Origin: Flavobacterium sp. IMCC34852
GTDB taxonomy: Bacteria > Bacteroidota > Bacteroidia > Flavobacteriales > Flavobacteriaceae
Reading direction: 5' to 3'
DNA length: 64,000 nt
Assembly (NCBI RefSeq): GCF_030643905.1
Contig: NZ_CP121446.1
Location: forward strand, 806,001 to 870,000
Below are positions 9,276 to 17,693 of this stretch, piece after piece; the stretch's first letter is position 1, and the number at the start of each line of letters is the position of its first letter. The position numbers and the translations under genes were made by a program. The notes under the pieces were generated by a model. The model saw only the letters and a list, made by a program, of their open reading frames with translations. It did no database searches and was not told where the DNA came from.

Positions 9276-10323
9276 TTTGCTTTCCGTTTACTGGGTTACC
9301 GTCTATTTTTTCGTTGTAATCAATTTCGGCCATACTGATTTTTTTGCGGTCGATGTCTCTACCTTGAAGGATGCCTTTTTCGGTTTCGATGACTACTTTT
9401 TCGGTTTTGCCGAAATGTTTGTTTTGGTTGATTACCGAATCTTTTTCGAATTTTCTCGGTCCTTCGATAACCCAATCCGCCACGTCTTTTTTGTCGAAAC
9501 GACAAGTGTTACAGATGAAATCTTCTACTTCATGGTATTCATCTTTGCGAGCCGTTACTCTTTGAATTTCGTTACCGAACATCCATAAAGTGGTTTTTCC
9601 GCAACAACCCGGCGTAGTACATTCTCTGTGGGCATTGAAAGGTTTGTTGAACCAAACTCTCGATTTGAATCGGAAAGTCTTGTCAGTCAAAGCACCCACC
9701 GGACAAACATCAATCATGTTTCCGGAGAATTCATTGTCGATAGCAGCCGAAACACAAGTGGAAATTTGGGAATGGTCACCACGATTTAAAACGCCATGAA
9801 CACGTTTGTCGGTTAATTGATCGGCTACTTCCACACAACGTTGACAAACAATGCAACGGTTCATGTGCAATTGAATTTTGTCGCCGATGTCTTCCGGTTC
9901 GAAAGTTCTTTTTTCTTCAATGAAACGCTGTTGTAATTTTCCGTGTTCGAAACTTAAATTTTGCAAATCACACTCGCCTGCCTGATCACAAACCGGACAA
10001 TCGAGTGGGTGATTGATCAAAAGGAATTCGGTTACGGCTTTGCGCGCTTCGGCTACTCTGTCCGATTTTTTGCTCGCTACTTCCATTCCGTCCTGACAAC
10101 CGGTTACGCATGACGCAACGAGTTTAGGCATTGGTCTTGGGTCGGCTTCGCTGCCTTTAGTAACGTCTACCAAACAACAACGGCATTTTCCGCCGGTTCC
10201 TTTTAATTTAGAATAATAGCACATGGCCGGCGGAACTGATTCTCCACCAATCATACGAGCAGCCTGCAGGATAGTTGTTCCCGGTGCTACTTCAATTTCT
10301 TGACCGTCTATGGTTACTTTCAT
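9268..10323 (-). CDS. nuoG: NADH-quinone oxidoreductase subunit G, short form lacking the molybdopterin-type domain
   Basis: This is the iron-sulfur subunit of the NADH-oxidising module. The ligands can be read directly: N1b [2Fe-2S] from C35, C47, C50 and C72; N5 from H105, C109, C112 and C118 (NHPLDCPVCDQAGEC); N4 from C157, C160, C163 and C207. A further set of Cys (C235, C240, C241, C271, C274) sits where NuoG proteins of the E. coli type carry N7, but the spacing C-x4-CC is not the usual C-x2-C-x3-C. The protein stops at 351 residues, whereas E. coli NuoG has about 900, so the large molybdopterin-oxidoreductase-like domain is absent. The frame is intact and nuoH follows directly, so this is a genuine short form and not a truncation by mutation. 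Confidence 0.93.
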   Translation of the reverse strand: MKVTIDGQEIEVAPGTTILQAARMIGGESVPPAMCYYSKLKGTGGKCRCCLVDVTKGSEADPRPMPKLVASCVTGCQDGMEVASKKSDRVAEARKAVTEFLLINHPLDCPVCDQAGECDLQNLSFEHGKLQQRFIEEKRTFEPEDIGDKIQLHMNRCIVCQRCVEVADQLTDKRVHGVLNRGDHSQISTCVSAAIDNEFSGNMIDVCPVGALTDKTFRFKSRVWFNKPFNAHRECTTPGCCGKTTLWMFGNEIQRVTARKDEYHEVEDFICNTCRFDKKDVADWVIEGPRKFEKDSVINQNKHFGKTEKVVIETEKGILQGRDIDRKKISMAEIDYNEKIDGNPVNGKQNG

Positions 10324-10372
10324 TTACCAATATTTAACTCCTACGGAGTATTTTTATTACTAATGTTTATAA

Positions 10373-10472
10373 TTTAGCCCCGATTGTAGTGGAAAGCTCC
10401 CAATTTATTGGGACTTGCAACGTAAAGCGGGAAAATGGATGGCAAAAAATGCCCGAGCCATTCGCTCCTAAT
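10373..10472. repeat. Interspersed repeat family A, copy 1 (between nuoF and nuoG)
   Basis: This about 100-nt element fills most of the only large gap in the nuo operon. On the minus strand it begins TTAGGAGCGAATGG, continues with GGGCA..TTGCCATCC and CCCGCTTT, and ends with GGGGCTAAA. The same frame is found at 59854-59938 and, shortened, at 33461-33515. The core of this copy is a hairpin (AAGCTCCCAAT at 10394-10404 against ATTGGGACTT at 10407-10416, one bulged base) not shared with the other copies. No open frame crosses it. Confidence 0.85.
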
Positions 10473-10477
10473 TTATT

Positions 10478-11845
10478 TTAAACTTCTTGCTTTGCGATTA
10501 AATGTTTTACTTTTTCAAAAGGCTCATGCACAAAGTGATCTCTGTTTTTTACTTTTTCAGGGAAACGAATATGGTATTCAAACTCGTCTCTGAAGTGACG
10601 AATCGCCGCAGCTACCGGCCATGAAGCCGCGTCACCTAAAGGACAAATCGTATTTCCTTCAATTTTAGATTGGATGCTCCATAACAATTCGATGTCTTCT
10701 TCGCGTCCTTGTCCGTTTTCGATTCTCCACAATACTTTTTCTAACCAACCGGTTCCTTCACGACATGGTGTACATTGACCGCAAGATTCGTGGTGATAGA
10801 AACGAGAAAAATTCCAAGTGTTTCGAACGATACAAGCTCTATCATCATACACGATAAATCCACCTGAACCTAACATCGAACCGGTAGCAAACCCACCATC
10901 AGATAAACTTTCATAAGTCATCAAACGGTCTTCGCCGGCAGCGGTTTTGTAAATTAAATTCGCGGGTAAAATCGGCACCGAAGAACCTCCCGGAACTAAA
11001 GCCTTTAATGGTCTGTCGGTTTGCATTCCGCCACAATATTCGTCGGAATTCATGAATTCGTATACTGATAATCCTAATTCGATTTCGTAAACGCCTTGGT
11101 TTTTGATGTTTCCGGAAGCCGAAATTAATTTGGTTCCCGTAGAACGACCAATTCCGATTCCGGCATAATCAGCGCCTGAATTATTGATAATCCATGGCAC
11201 CGCCGAAATGGTTTCTACGTTGTTTACTACGGTTGGATTTTGCCACAAACCTTTCACCGCGGGGAATGGTGGTTTCAAACGAGGATTTCCTCGATTCCCT
11301 TCCAAGCTTTCGATAAGCGCAGTTTCTTCTCCGCAGATGTAAGCACCACCACCAATTTGGACAAATAATTCCAAATCGTAGCCTGAGCCTAATATATTTT
11401 TGCCTAACCAACCGGCCGCTTTCGCTTCGGCAATGGCTCTTTCTAAAATTTTGTATACCCACATGTATTCTCCTCGGATGTAGATGTAGGATAGGTTGGC
11501 ACCCAAAGCATAACTTGACGTAATCATTCCTTCAATCAAAAGATGCGGAATGTATTCCATTAAGTAACGGTCTTTGAAAGTGCCCGGTTCCGACTCATCG
11601 GCGTTGCACACCAAGTGTCTTGGATTGCCCGATTTTTTGTCGATAAAACTCCATTTCATTCCGGCCGGGAAACCCGCGCCACCACGACCGCGTAATCCTG
11701 AAGTTTTTACTTCTTCGACTACTTCATCCGGAGTCATTTTTTTCAAGGCTTTTTCTACTGAAGCGTAACCGCCTTCACGACGATATACTTCATAGGTTTT
11801 GATGCCCGGAACGTTGATTTTGTCTAATAATATTTTTCTTCCCAT
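10478..11845 (-). CDS. nuoF: NADH-quinone oxidoreductase subunit F (NADH/FMN/[4Fe-4S] subunit)
   Basis: This subunit binds NADH, FMN and cluster N3 and takes the hydride from NADH. It has 455 residues. The NADH-binding glycine-rich stretch is LRGRGGAGFPAGMKW (about 51-65), and the FMN-site region includes VCNADESEPGTFKDR (about 79-93). The N3 ligands are in ESCGQCTPCREGT (about 353-365), with the fourth Cys in NTICPLGDAA. It is directly preceded by nuoE (4-nt gap) and separated from nuoG by a 154-nt gap holding a repeat element. Confidence 0.97.
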   Translation of the reverse strand: MGRKILLDKINVPGIKTYEVYRREGGYASVEKALKKMTPDEVVEEVKTSGLRGRGGAGFPAGMKWSFIDKKSGNPRHLVCNADESEPGTFKDRYLMEYIPHLLIEGMITSSYALGANLSYIYIRGEYMWVYKILERAIAEAKAAGWLGKNILGSGYDLELFVQIGGGAYICGEETALIESLEGNRGNPRLKPPFPAVKGLWQNPTVVNNVETISAVPWIINNSGADYAGIGIGRSTGTKLISASGNIKNQGVYEIELGLSVYEFMNSDEYCGGMQTDRPLKALVPGGSSVPILPANLIYKTAAGEDRLMTYESLSDGGFATGSMLGSGGFIVYDDRACIVRNTWNFSRFYHHESCGQCTPCREGTGWLEKVLWRIENGQGREEDIELLWSIQSKIEGNTICPLGDAASWPVAAAIRHFRDEFEYHIRFPEKVKNRDHFVHEPFEKVKHLIAKQEV

Positions 11846-11849
11846 GATA

Positions 11850-12380
11850 TTATTTATCGTGTAAAGTGATTTTTCCGTCTTTGCAATCTTGAATCAATTG
11901 GTCTACTTTTTCTTTGGTCAAATGTTCTTGGTAGAAATCACCCAACTGCATCATTGGCGCGTAACCACAAGCGCCCAAACATTCTACGCCGCGTACTTCG
12001 AAAAGGCCGTCAGCGGTGGGCTCGCCAATCCCTACGCCCAATTTTGCACAAGTATAATCCATCAAATCTTCCACGCCGTTTTGACAACAAGCAGCCGTTT
12101 GACAGAATTCGAACATGTATTTTCCGATGGGTCTTTGATTGAACATCGTGTAAAAAGTAACTACTTCGTATACTTCGATAGGCAATATTTCTAGAATCTC
12201 GGCTACCTTGTTTTGCAACTCGATACTCAACCAATTGTCGTGAGCGTCTTGAACTTCGTGCAAAACCGGCAATAAAGCTGATTTCTTTTTATCGGCAGGA
12301 TAATGACTGATTAACTCATTGATGCGAGCCATCAACGGTTCAGTAATGTTTATCTCTTGTTTGATATGTGATCTTTCCAT
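11850..12380 (-). CDS. nuoE: NADH-quinone oxidoreductase subunit E ([2Fe-2S] subunit)
   Basis: This thioredoxin-fold subunit carries off-path cluster N1a next to NuoF. It has 176 residues. The four Cys ligands lie in FCQTAACCQNG (C-x4-C, about residues 92-97) and ECLGACGYAP (C-x3-C, about 133-137). The helical N-terminal domain (LISHYPADKKKSALLPVLHEVQ) is typical. It lies 5 nt after nuoD. Confidence 0.96.
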   Translation of the reverse strand: MERSHIKQEINITEPLMARINELISHYPADKKKSALLPVLHEVQDAHDNWLSIELQNKVAEILEILPIEVYEVVTFYTMFNQRPIGKYMFEFCQTAACCQNGVEDLMDYTCAKLGVGIGEPTADGLFEVRGVECLGACGYAPMMQLGDFYQEHLTKEKVDQLIQDCKDGKITLHDK

Positions 12381-12385
12381 AATTC

Positions 12386-13621
12386 TTAAGCGTCTAATTC
12401 GCCGGCAATTACATTTAAACTTGATAAAATAACGATAGCGTCAGATAGCATTCCGCCTTTAATCATTTCAGTATAGGCTTGGTAATAGATATAACAAGGT
12501 CTTCTGAATTTTAAACGGTATGGTGTTCGGCTTCCGTCGGTAATTAAATAAAATCCTAATTCACCGTTTCCGCCTTCAACCGCATGATAAATTTCATCCA
12601 CCGGAACCGGTACTTCACCCATCACAATTTTGAAGTGGTAGATTAAGCTTTCCATATTGGTGTAAACGTCTTCTTTCGGAGGTAAATAATAATCGGGAAC
12701 ATCAGCGTGGATTGGTCCTTCGGGTAATTTCGCCAAGGCTTGTTTGATGATGCTTAAACTTTCCCAAACCTCGGCATTACGCACGCAAAAACGGTCATAA
12801 GTATCGCCTGATTTTCCAACAGGAATATCGAATTCAAAATCTTCGTATGAGGAATACGGGGCGGCTTTACGAACGTCGTAATCAATTCCGGCGGCACGTA
12901 AATTTGGGCCGGTTAATCCGTATTGCATTGCTTTTTCAGCTGAAATCGGACCAACATTAACGGTACGGTCAATGAAAATTCTGTTTCTTTCAAATAGGTT
13001 TTCGAATTCTTTCCAGGCTACCGGAAATTCTTCTAAGAAAGTATTTAATTTTTTGAAGGCTTCGTCGGACCATTCTCTTTCGAATCCGCCTATTCTTCCC
13101 ATATTGGTAGTCAAACGAGCGCCGCAAATTTCTTCGTAAATCTCGTATACTTTTTCTCTGAATTGGAATACATAAAGGAATCCGGTATAAGCGCCGGTAT
13201 CAACCCCCAAAATCGAATTACAAATCAAGTGGTCTGTAATTCTGGCCAACTCCATTACGATTACTCTTAAATATTGGGCACGTTTCGGTACTTCAATATT
13301 CAATAATTTCTCTACGGTCATCCACCAAGCCATGTTGTTGATAGGCGACGAACAATAGTTCATACGGTCGGTCAACACGTTGATTTGGTAAAACGGACGG
13401 TTTTCTGCAATTTTTTCGAAGGCACGGTGAATATAACCAACGGTTGGCTCGGCATCCAGGATTCTTTCTCCGTCCATCAATAAGATGTTTTGGAAAATCC
13501 CGTGCGTAGCCGGGTGCGTTGGTCCTAAGTTTAATATAGAGAGTTCGCTTCCGTCTTCGTTGCGGGTTTTTTCTATAACTTTAGCATATCGATGCTCTGG
13601 TGATAATAATAAATCTGACAT
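12386..13621 (-). CDS. nuoD: NADH-quinone oxidoreductase subunit D
   Basis: This is the 49-kDa-type subunit that forms the quinone pocket with NuoB, related to the large subunit of [NiFe] hydrogenases but without the metal ligands. It has 411 residues. LNLGPTHPATHGI (about 31-43) contains the His that contacts quinone in the family, and TVGYIHRAFEK (about 60-70) and the C-terminal LKFRRPCYIYYQAY region are also conserved. NuoC is a separate gene upstream, so there is no NuoCD fusion here. Confidence 0.97.
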   Translation of the reverse strand: MSDLLLSPEHRYAKVIEKTRNEDGSELSILNLGPTHPATHGIFQNILLMDGERILDAEPTVGYIHRAFEKIAENRPFYQINVLTDRMNYCSSPINNMAWWMTVEKLLNIEVPKRAQYLRVIVMELARITDHLICNSILGVDTGAYTGFLYVFQFREKVYEIYEEICGARLTTNMGRIGGFEREWSDEAFKKLNTFLEEFPVAWKEFENLFERNRIFIDRTVNVGPISAEKAMQYGLTGPNLRAAGIDYDVRKAAPYSSYEDFEFDIPVGKSGDTYDRFCVRNAEVWESLSIIKQALAKLPEGPIHADVPDYYLPPKEDVYTNMESLIYHFKIVMGEVPVPVDEIYHAVEGGNGELGFYLITDGSRTPYRLKFRRPCYIYYQAYTEMIKGGMLSDAIVILSSLNVIAGELDA

Positions 13622-13638
13622 TGAGAATGTTGAATTAT

Positions 13639-14157
13639 TTAATTATTAACTGGTGTTCTTCCGAAGAAGCGGTCGTCTTTATCGGTTCTTCCGCTGTCTT
13701 CCATCGGGAATTCTTTTCGCATCGGGTGAGAAACCATCTCTTCCATATTCAAAATGCGTTTCAGCTGCGGATGTCCTTTGAAATTGATTCCGAAGAAATC
13801 CCAAGCTTCTCTTTCCATCCAATTGGCGCATAGAAATAAGTCGGTTACCGTATCAACCTCTGCCGGATCGGGCAAATAAGTTTTTACTCGAATTCTCACG
13901 TTTTCAATCCAATTGTGCAATTGATAAGTCACAGCAAATTGGTGTGTTTCATCATTGTCCGGAAAATGAATACCGGCTAAATCTGTTAGGAAGTGGAAGT
14001 TTAAATCTTCTTGTTCTTTCAAAAAGCGAATCACTTCGTGAATGGTATTGGGTGTGGCTTCGAAAGTGAAAATATCTCTTTTCATTTCAAAATTCAGCAC
14101 ATTGTTGCCGAATGTCTGAGCCAATTTATCTTGTATATAAGCTGTTTCTAAAGCCAT
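13639..14157 (-). CDS. nuoC: NADH-quinone oxidoreductase subunit C
   Basis: This is the 30-kDa-type peripheral subunit of complex I. It has 172 residues. The family signature is the stretch containing WMEREAWDFFGINFKGHPQL (about 113-132) followed by the RILNMEEMVSHPMRKEFP region. The C-terminal tail continues for about 20 residues after KEFP. It lies 1 nt after nuoB and 17 nt before nuoD. Confidence 0.95.
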   Translation of the reverse strand: MALETAYIQDKLAQTFGNNVLNFEMKRDIFTFEATPNTIHEVIRFLKEQEDLNFHFLTDLAGIHFPDNDETHQFAVTYQLHNWIENVRIRVKTYLPDPAEVDTVTDLFLCANWMEREAWDFFGINFKGHPQLKRILNMEEMVSHPMRKEFPMEDSGRTDKDDRFFGRTPVNN

Positions 14158-14158
14158 A

Positions 14159-14704
14159 TTATAGGTTGTAAGAAGCTAATAATTCTTTGTATTCCGGTGA
14201 ATTTCTGCGGCGAACCGATTCGTTTTTCACCAATTCTTGCAATTGCATTACGCCGTCTACAATTTGTTCCGGTCTTGGCGGACAACCCGGCACATATACG
14301 TCAACGGGAATCACTTTGTCAATACCTTGTAAAACGGAGTATGTGTCAAATACACCACCTGAAGAGGCACAAGCGCCAACGGCGATAACCCAACGCGGTT
14401 CTGACATTTGTTCGTAAACCTGACGTAAAATCGGTGCCATTTTTTTGGAAATGGTTCCCATGACCATCAGCATGTCGGCTTGACGCGGAGAGAAACTTAC
14501 TCTTTCCGAACCAAAACGCGCTAAATCGTAATGAGAAGCCATGGTGGCCATAAATTCAATTCCGCAACAAGATGTCGCGAACGGTAATGGCCAAAGCGAG
14601 TTGGCTCTTGCCAATCCGACAACATCGTTTAATTTGGTAGCGAAGAAACCTTCACCAACAACTCCTTCCGGCGGAGCGACCATATTTGGTTTTGTAGTAC
14701 TCAT
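14159..14704 (-). CDS. nuoB: NADH-quinone oxidoreductase subunit B (cluster N2)
   Basis: This subunit holds cluster N2, the last cluster before quinone. It has 181 residues. The tandem Cys of N2 is in FATSCCGIEFMA (about 42-53), the third ligand in AVGACASSGG (about 107-116), and the fourth in VYVPGCPPRPE (about 136-146). It lies 13 nt after nuoA. Confidence 0.97.
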   Translation of the reverse strand: MSTTKPNMVAPPEGVVGEGFFATKLNDVVGLARANSLWPLPFATSCCGIEFMATMASHYDLARFGSERVSFSPRQADMLMVMGTISKKMAPILRQVYEQMSEPRWVIAVGACASSGGVFDTYSVLQGIDKVIPVDVYVPGCPPRPEQIVDGVMQLQELVKNESVRRRNSPEYKELLASYNL

Positions 14705-14717
14705 AGCAATTGTTTTT

Positions 14718-15083
14718 TTATTCCCATTCTAAAGCTTTCTTCTTGATAATGTAGAAGAAGCCTACCAATAAAAGTGACATGAAAATAACCATTTTAATCA
14801 TTCCTTCGATGCCTAAAGCTTTGAAATTAATGGCCCAAGGGTATAGGAAAATTACCTCTACGTCAAAAAGGACAAAAAGGATTGCTACCAAGAAATATTT
14901 TACTGAAAAAGGAATTCTGGCATTTCCTACTGATTCGATACCACACTCAAAGTTTTTGTCTTTGCTTTTGGAATGTCTTTTCGGGCCTAAAAAGCTAGAG
15001 CCGATAATGGTTAAGACCACAAATCCTACCGCTAAACCTGCTTGCATCAGGATTGGTAAATAATCTAATTGATTAGACTGCAT
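14718..15083 (-). CDS. nuoA: NADH-quinone oxidoreductase subunit A
   Basis: This three-helix membrane subunit sits at the arm junction of complex I. The loop between helices 1 and 2 shows KNFECGIESVGNARIPFSVK, the conserved segment with the Cys that reports the active/deactive state in mitochondrial ND3. A longer frame opens at 15128, but the strong promoter element at 15118-15125 overlaps those codons. The ATG at 15083 (MQSNQLDYLP, giving 121 residues) is therefore the start. It is the first gene of the operon. Confidence 0.95.
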   Translation of the reverse strand: MQSNQLDYLPILMQAGLAVGFVVLTIIGSSFLGPKRHSKSKDKNFECGIESVGNARIPFSVKYFLVAILFVLFDVEVIFLYPWAINFKALGIEGMIKMVIFMSLLLVGFFYIIKKKALEWE

Positions 15084-15117
15084 AACGCTCAAAATTAGAA
15101 GTAAATTAAAATAGCCA

Positions 15118-15147
15118 CAAATATACATCGCATTATTTAATTCGCAA
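15118..15147 (-). promoter_or_regulatory. Promoter of the nuoA-N operon
   Basis: On the minus strand, TTG (15147-15145) is followed after 19 nt by TATATTTG (15125-15118), a full match to the Bacteroidota primary sigma consensus. The predicted transcript starts about 30 nt before the nuoA ATG. Confidence 0.85.
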
Positions 15148-15231
15148 AAATCAGGGCTAAACCTTTGGCATTTATTACCCTAAAAACGTTTATTTAAACT
15201 GATTTTAAATAAGAGAATTAATCCATAAAAA

Positions 15232-15256
15232 AACGTCCCGAAATTTTCGGGACGTT
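15232..15256 (-). terminator. Terminator of the cold-shock gene
   Basis: A strong GC-rich hairpin (AACGTCCCGAAA at 15232-15243 against TTTCGGGACGTT at 15245-15256) is followed on the minus strand by seven Ts. It separates the cold-shock gene from the nuo promoter. Confidence 0.9.
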
Positions 15257-15289
15257 GAGTCATTCTAGGTAATCAAAAAATAATATATA

Positions 15290-15490
15290 TTAGTCTTCGA
15301 TAGCCACTACTTGAGCCGCTACTTTACCTTTTCTTCCTTCTTCTTCTTCGTAAGATACTTTGTCTCCTTCATTTAAACCTTCTGATTTAATTCCGGTAGC
15401 ATGTACGAAAATGTCTTTTCCTGTCTCATCGTCAGTAATAAAACCGTAACCTTTTGATTCATTGAAGAATTTAACTTTACCTGTGCGCAT
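15290..15490 (-). CDS. CspA-family cold-shock protein
   Basis: This small single-domain RNA/DNA-binding protein acts as an RNA chaperone. It has 66 residues, the usual size. RNP1 is KGYGFI (13-18) and RNP2 is DIFVHA (26-31), on the first half of the OB fold. The C-terminal half is rich in Glu and Lys ([15 protein letters not shown]). It is monocistronic, with its own consensus promoter at 15519-15548 and its own terminator at 15232-15256. Which csp paralogue it is cannot be said. Confidence 0.95.
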   Translation of the reverse strand: MRTGKVKFFNESKGYGFITDDETGKDIFVHATGIKSEGLNEGDKVSYEEEEGRKGKVAAQVVAIED

Positions 15491-15518
15491 TTTGTAATAT
15501 AAAATAATTAATAATGCC

Positions 15519-15548
15519 CAAAGATATACTTATTTGCGACATAGCCAA
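15519..15548 (-). promoter_or_regulatory. Promoter of the cold-shock gene
   Basis: On the minus strand, TTG (15548-15546) is followed after 19 nt by TATCTTTG (15526-15519). It lies 29 nt upstream of the ATG, giving a short leader of about 20 nt. Confidence 0.85.
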
Positions 15549-15648
15549 CAAAAATCAAATAAAAACTTAATTTTTTTTCAATATTTTTAAAATATAATTG
15601 AATGATTTTCAGTGTCATATTTGAATTATTCTAAAAACGGCAATAAAA

Positions 15649-15684
15649 AAAGCAATTATTTATAAATTTTTAAATAATTGCTTT
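15649..15684 (-). terminator. Terminator of aspS
   Basis: A 14-bp AT-rich stem (AAAGCAATTATTTA at 15649-15662, TAAATAATTGCTTT at 15671-15684) is followed on the minus strand by further Ts. It lies 24 nt past the aspS stop. Confidence 0.75.
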
Positions 15685-15707
15685 CTCAGAAAATGCGAAT
15701 TTGATAT

Positions 15708-17462
15708 TTATTGCGGTAAGTCTAATTTAATGTATAATTCTTTTAATTGCGCTTCATCAATAGCAGAAGGCGCATCAATCATGACATCGCGTCCCGAATT
15801 GTTTTTAGGGAAAGCAATAAAATCGCGAATGGTTTCTTGTCCGCCCAAAATGGCCACCAATCGGTCTAATCCAAAAGCCAATCCACCATGTGGCGGAGCG
15901 CCGAATTGGAAGGCATTCATCAAGAATCCGAATTGGTCTTGGGCTTGTTCCGGAGTGAAACCTAACAAACTGAACATTCGGCTTTGTAAATCTTTATCGT
16001 GAATACGAATTGAACCACCGCCGATTTCATTTCCGTTCAATACCATATCATAGGCATTGGCGCGGACTTTACCCGGTTCGGTTTCAATAAGTTTCATGTC
16101 TTCCGGTTTTGGTGAAGTGAACGGATGGTGCATCGCGTGATAACGACTGCTTTCTTCGTCCCATTCTAATAAAGGAAAATCAACTACCCATAGCGGTGCA
16201 AACTCGTCCGGTTTTCTCAATCCTAAACGAGTCGCCACTTCCATGCGTAAAGCAGAAAGTTGTGTTCTGGTTTTATCAGCGTTACCCGAAAGTACTAAAA
16301 TTAAGTCGCCTGCTTTGGCATTGGTTACTTCTGCCCATTTTTTCAAATCTTCTTGGTCGTAGAATTTATCTACTGAAGATTTGAATGTTCCGTCTTCTTC
16401 GCATTTCACGTAAACCATTCCTGAGGCGCCTACTTGCGGGCGTTTCACCCAGTCAATAAGGGCGTCAATTTCTTTACGAGTGTAAGATGCACAACCCGGA
16501 GCGGCAATTCCGACAACTAGTTCGGCCGAATTAAATACAGGAAAATCTTTATGTTGGGCCACGGCGTTTAATTCTCCGAATTTCATTTCGAAACGAATAT
16601 CCGGTTTGTCGTTTCCGTAGGTTTTCATAGCGTAATCGTAGGTGATTCTTGGGAATTCTGCTACGTCGATGCCTTTGATTTCTTTTAATAAATGACGGGT
16701 CAAGCCTTCGAAAACATTTAGGATATCTTCTTGTTCAACAAAGGCCATTTCACAATCGATTTGGGTGAATTCGGGTTGTCTGTCGGCACGCAAATCTTCG
16801 TCGCGGAAACATTTTACGATTTGGAAATATTTATCCATGCCGCCTACCATCAACAATTGTTTGAAGGTTTGAGGCGATTGCGGTAAGGCGTAAAATTGTC
16901 CTTCGTTCATTCGACTTGGAACCACAAAATCTCTCGCGCCTTCCGGAGTCGATTTGATTAAATAAGGAGTTTCCACTTCACAGAAATCCAAATCAGATAA
17001 ATATTTGCGCACTTCCATAGCCACTTTGTGACGGAAAAGCAAGGAGTTTTTTACCGGATTTCTTCGGATATCCAAGTAGCGGTATTTCATTCGAATGTCT
17101 TCACCACCATCAGTTTCATCTTCAATAGTGAATGGCGGAAGGTTAGAGGCATTCAATAAAGTCAGTTCAGAAACCAAGATTTCAATGTCACCGGTAGCCA
17201 TATTAGGATTTTTTGATTCTCGTTCAATAACGGTTCCTTTTACCTGAATGACAAATTCTCTTCCCAGCGATTTGGCATTTTCAAAAACAGTTTTATCAGT
17301 TCTTTGTTCGTCAAAGATTAATTGCGTGATTCCGTAACGGTCGCGCAAATCAACCCAAATCATAAAACCTTTATCACGCGATTTTTGGACCCAACCGGCA
17401 AGCGTAACTTCTCTATTAATATGAGTGGCGTTTAATTGGCCACAATTATGACTTCTGTACAT
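15708..17462 (-). CDS. aspS: Aspartyl-tRNA synthetase
   Basis: This enzyme charges tRNA-Asp with aspartate in the cytoplasm. It has 584 residues, the length of the bacterial form with the inserted GAD domain. The N-terminal OB anticodon-binding domain begins [11 protein letters not shown] and includes [20 protein letters not shown]. The class II core shows motif 2 in [18 protein letters not shown] (about 214-231) and motif 3 in [16 protein letters not shown] (about 528-543). The GAD domain covers about 290-410. Because asnS is also present in this window, a discriminating AspRS is expected, but this was not tested. Its leader contains two hairpins and a repeat-like segment. Confidence 0.97.
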   Translation of the reverse strand: MYRSHNCGQLNATHINREVTLAGWVQKSRDKGFMIWVDLRDRYGITQLIFDEQRTDKTVFENAKSLGREFVIQVKGTVIERESKNPNMATGDIEILVSELTLLNASNLPPFTIEDETDGGEDIRMKYRYLDIRRNPVKNSLLFRHKVAMEVRKYLSDLDFCEVETPYLIKSTPEGARDFVVPSRMNEGQFYALPQSPQTFKQLLMVGGMDKYFQIVKCFRDEDLRADRQPEFTQIDCEMAFVEQEDILNVFEGLTRHLLKEIKGIDVAEFPRITYDYAMKTYGNDKPDIRFEMKFGELNAVAQHKDFPVFNSAELVVGIAAPGCASYTRKEIDALIDWVKRPQVGASGMVYVKCEEDGTFKSSVDKFYDQEDLKKWAEVTNAKAGDLILVLSGNADKTRTQLSALRMEVATRLGLRKPDEFAPLWVVDFPLLEWDEESSRYHAMHHPFTSPKPEDMKLIETEPGKVRANAYDMVLNGNEIGGGSIRIHDKDLQSRMFSLLGFTPEQAQDQFGFLMNAFQFGAPPHGGLAFGLDRLVAILGGQETIRDFIAFPKNNSGRDVMIDAPSAIDEAQLKELYIKLDLPQ

Positions 17463-17492
17463 TGTAAAATACTGTTTTTTATGTTTTAATGT

Positions 17493-17528
17493 TTTTCGCT
17501 AAAGCGAAAATACCTGAATCCCGCCGGG
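17493..17528. repeat. Double-hairpin element in the aspS leader
   Basis: Two adjacent palindromes lie between the aspS start and its probable promoter: TTTTCGCT/AGCGAAAA (17493-17500 and 17503-17510) and CCCG-C-CGGG (17520-17528). There is no T run on the minus strand after them, so this is not an obvious terminator. It could be a mobile-type intergenic repeat or a leader structure. Confidence 0.5.
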
Positions 17529-17569
17529 CTTCTTCCTTTTAATTTCAAATATTAGAATAAAATTTTGTG

Positions 17570-17577
17570 CAAAAGTA
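17570..17577 (-). promoter_or_regulatory. Probable -7 element of the aspS promoter
   Basis: TACTTTTG on the minus strand fits TAnnTTTG. No well-placed TTG was found at 17-23 nt upstream, so only the -7 box is supported. It would give a leader of about 100 nt. Confidence 0.45.
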
Positions 17578-17656
17578 AAAAACTTATGCCAATTAAACGG
17601 GTGAAGTCTCGAATCAAATTTAAGTTAATCTTTAATTTTTGAATGAACAAAACAAG

Positions 17657-17664
17657 TATATTTG
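17657..17664 (+). promoter_or_regulatory. Probable -7 element of the TlpA-like gene promoter
   Basis: TATATTTG lies 29 nt before the ATG. A TTG at 17639-17641 is only 15 nt upstream, slightly closer than usual. Confidence 0.55.
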
Positions 17665-17693
17665 ATTTCTTAAAAATTAAACACACATAACTT

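Noticed and set aside
8908..9588. A 226-codon plus-strand open frame opposite nuoG/nuoH
   Set aside because: It is antisense to two firmly identified complex I genes and its product shows no domain or signal; it reflects codon bias of the real genes.
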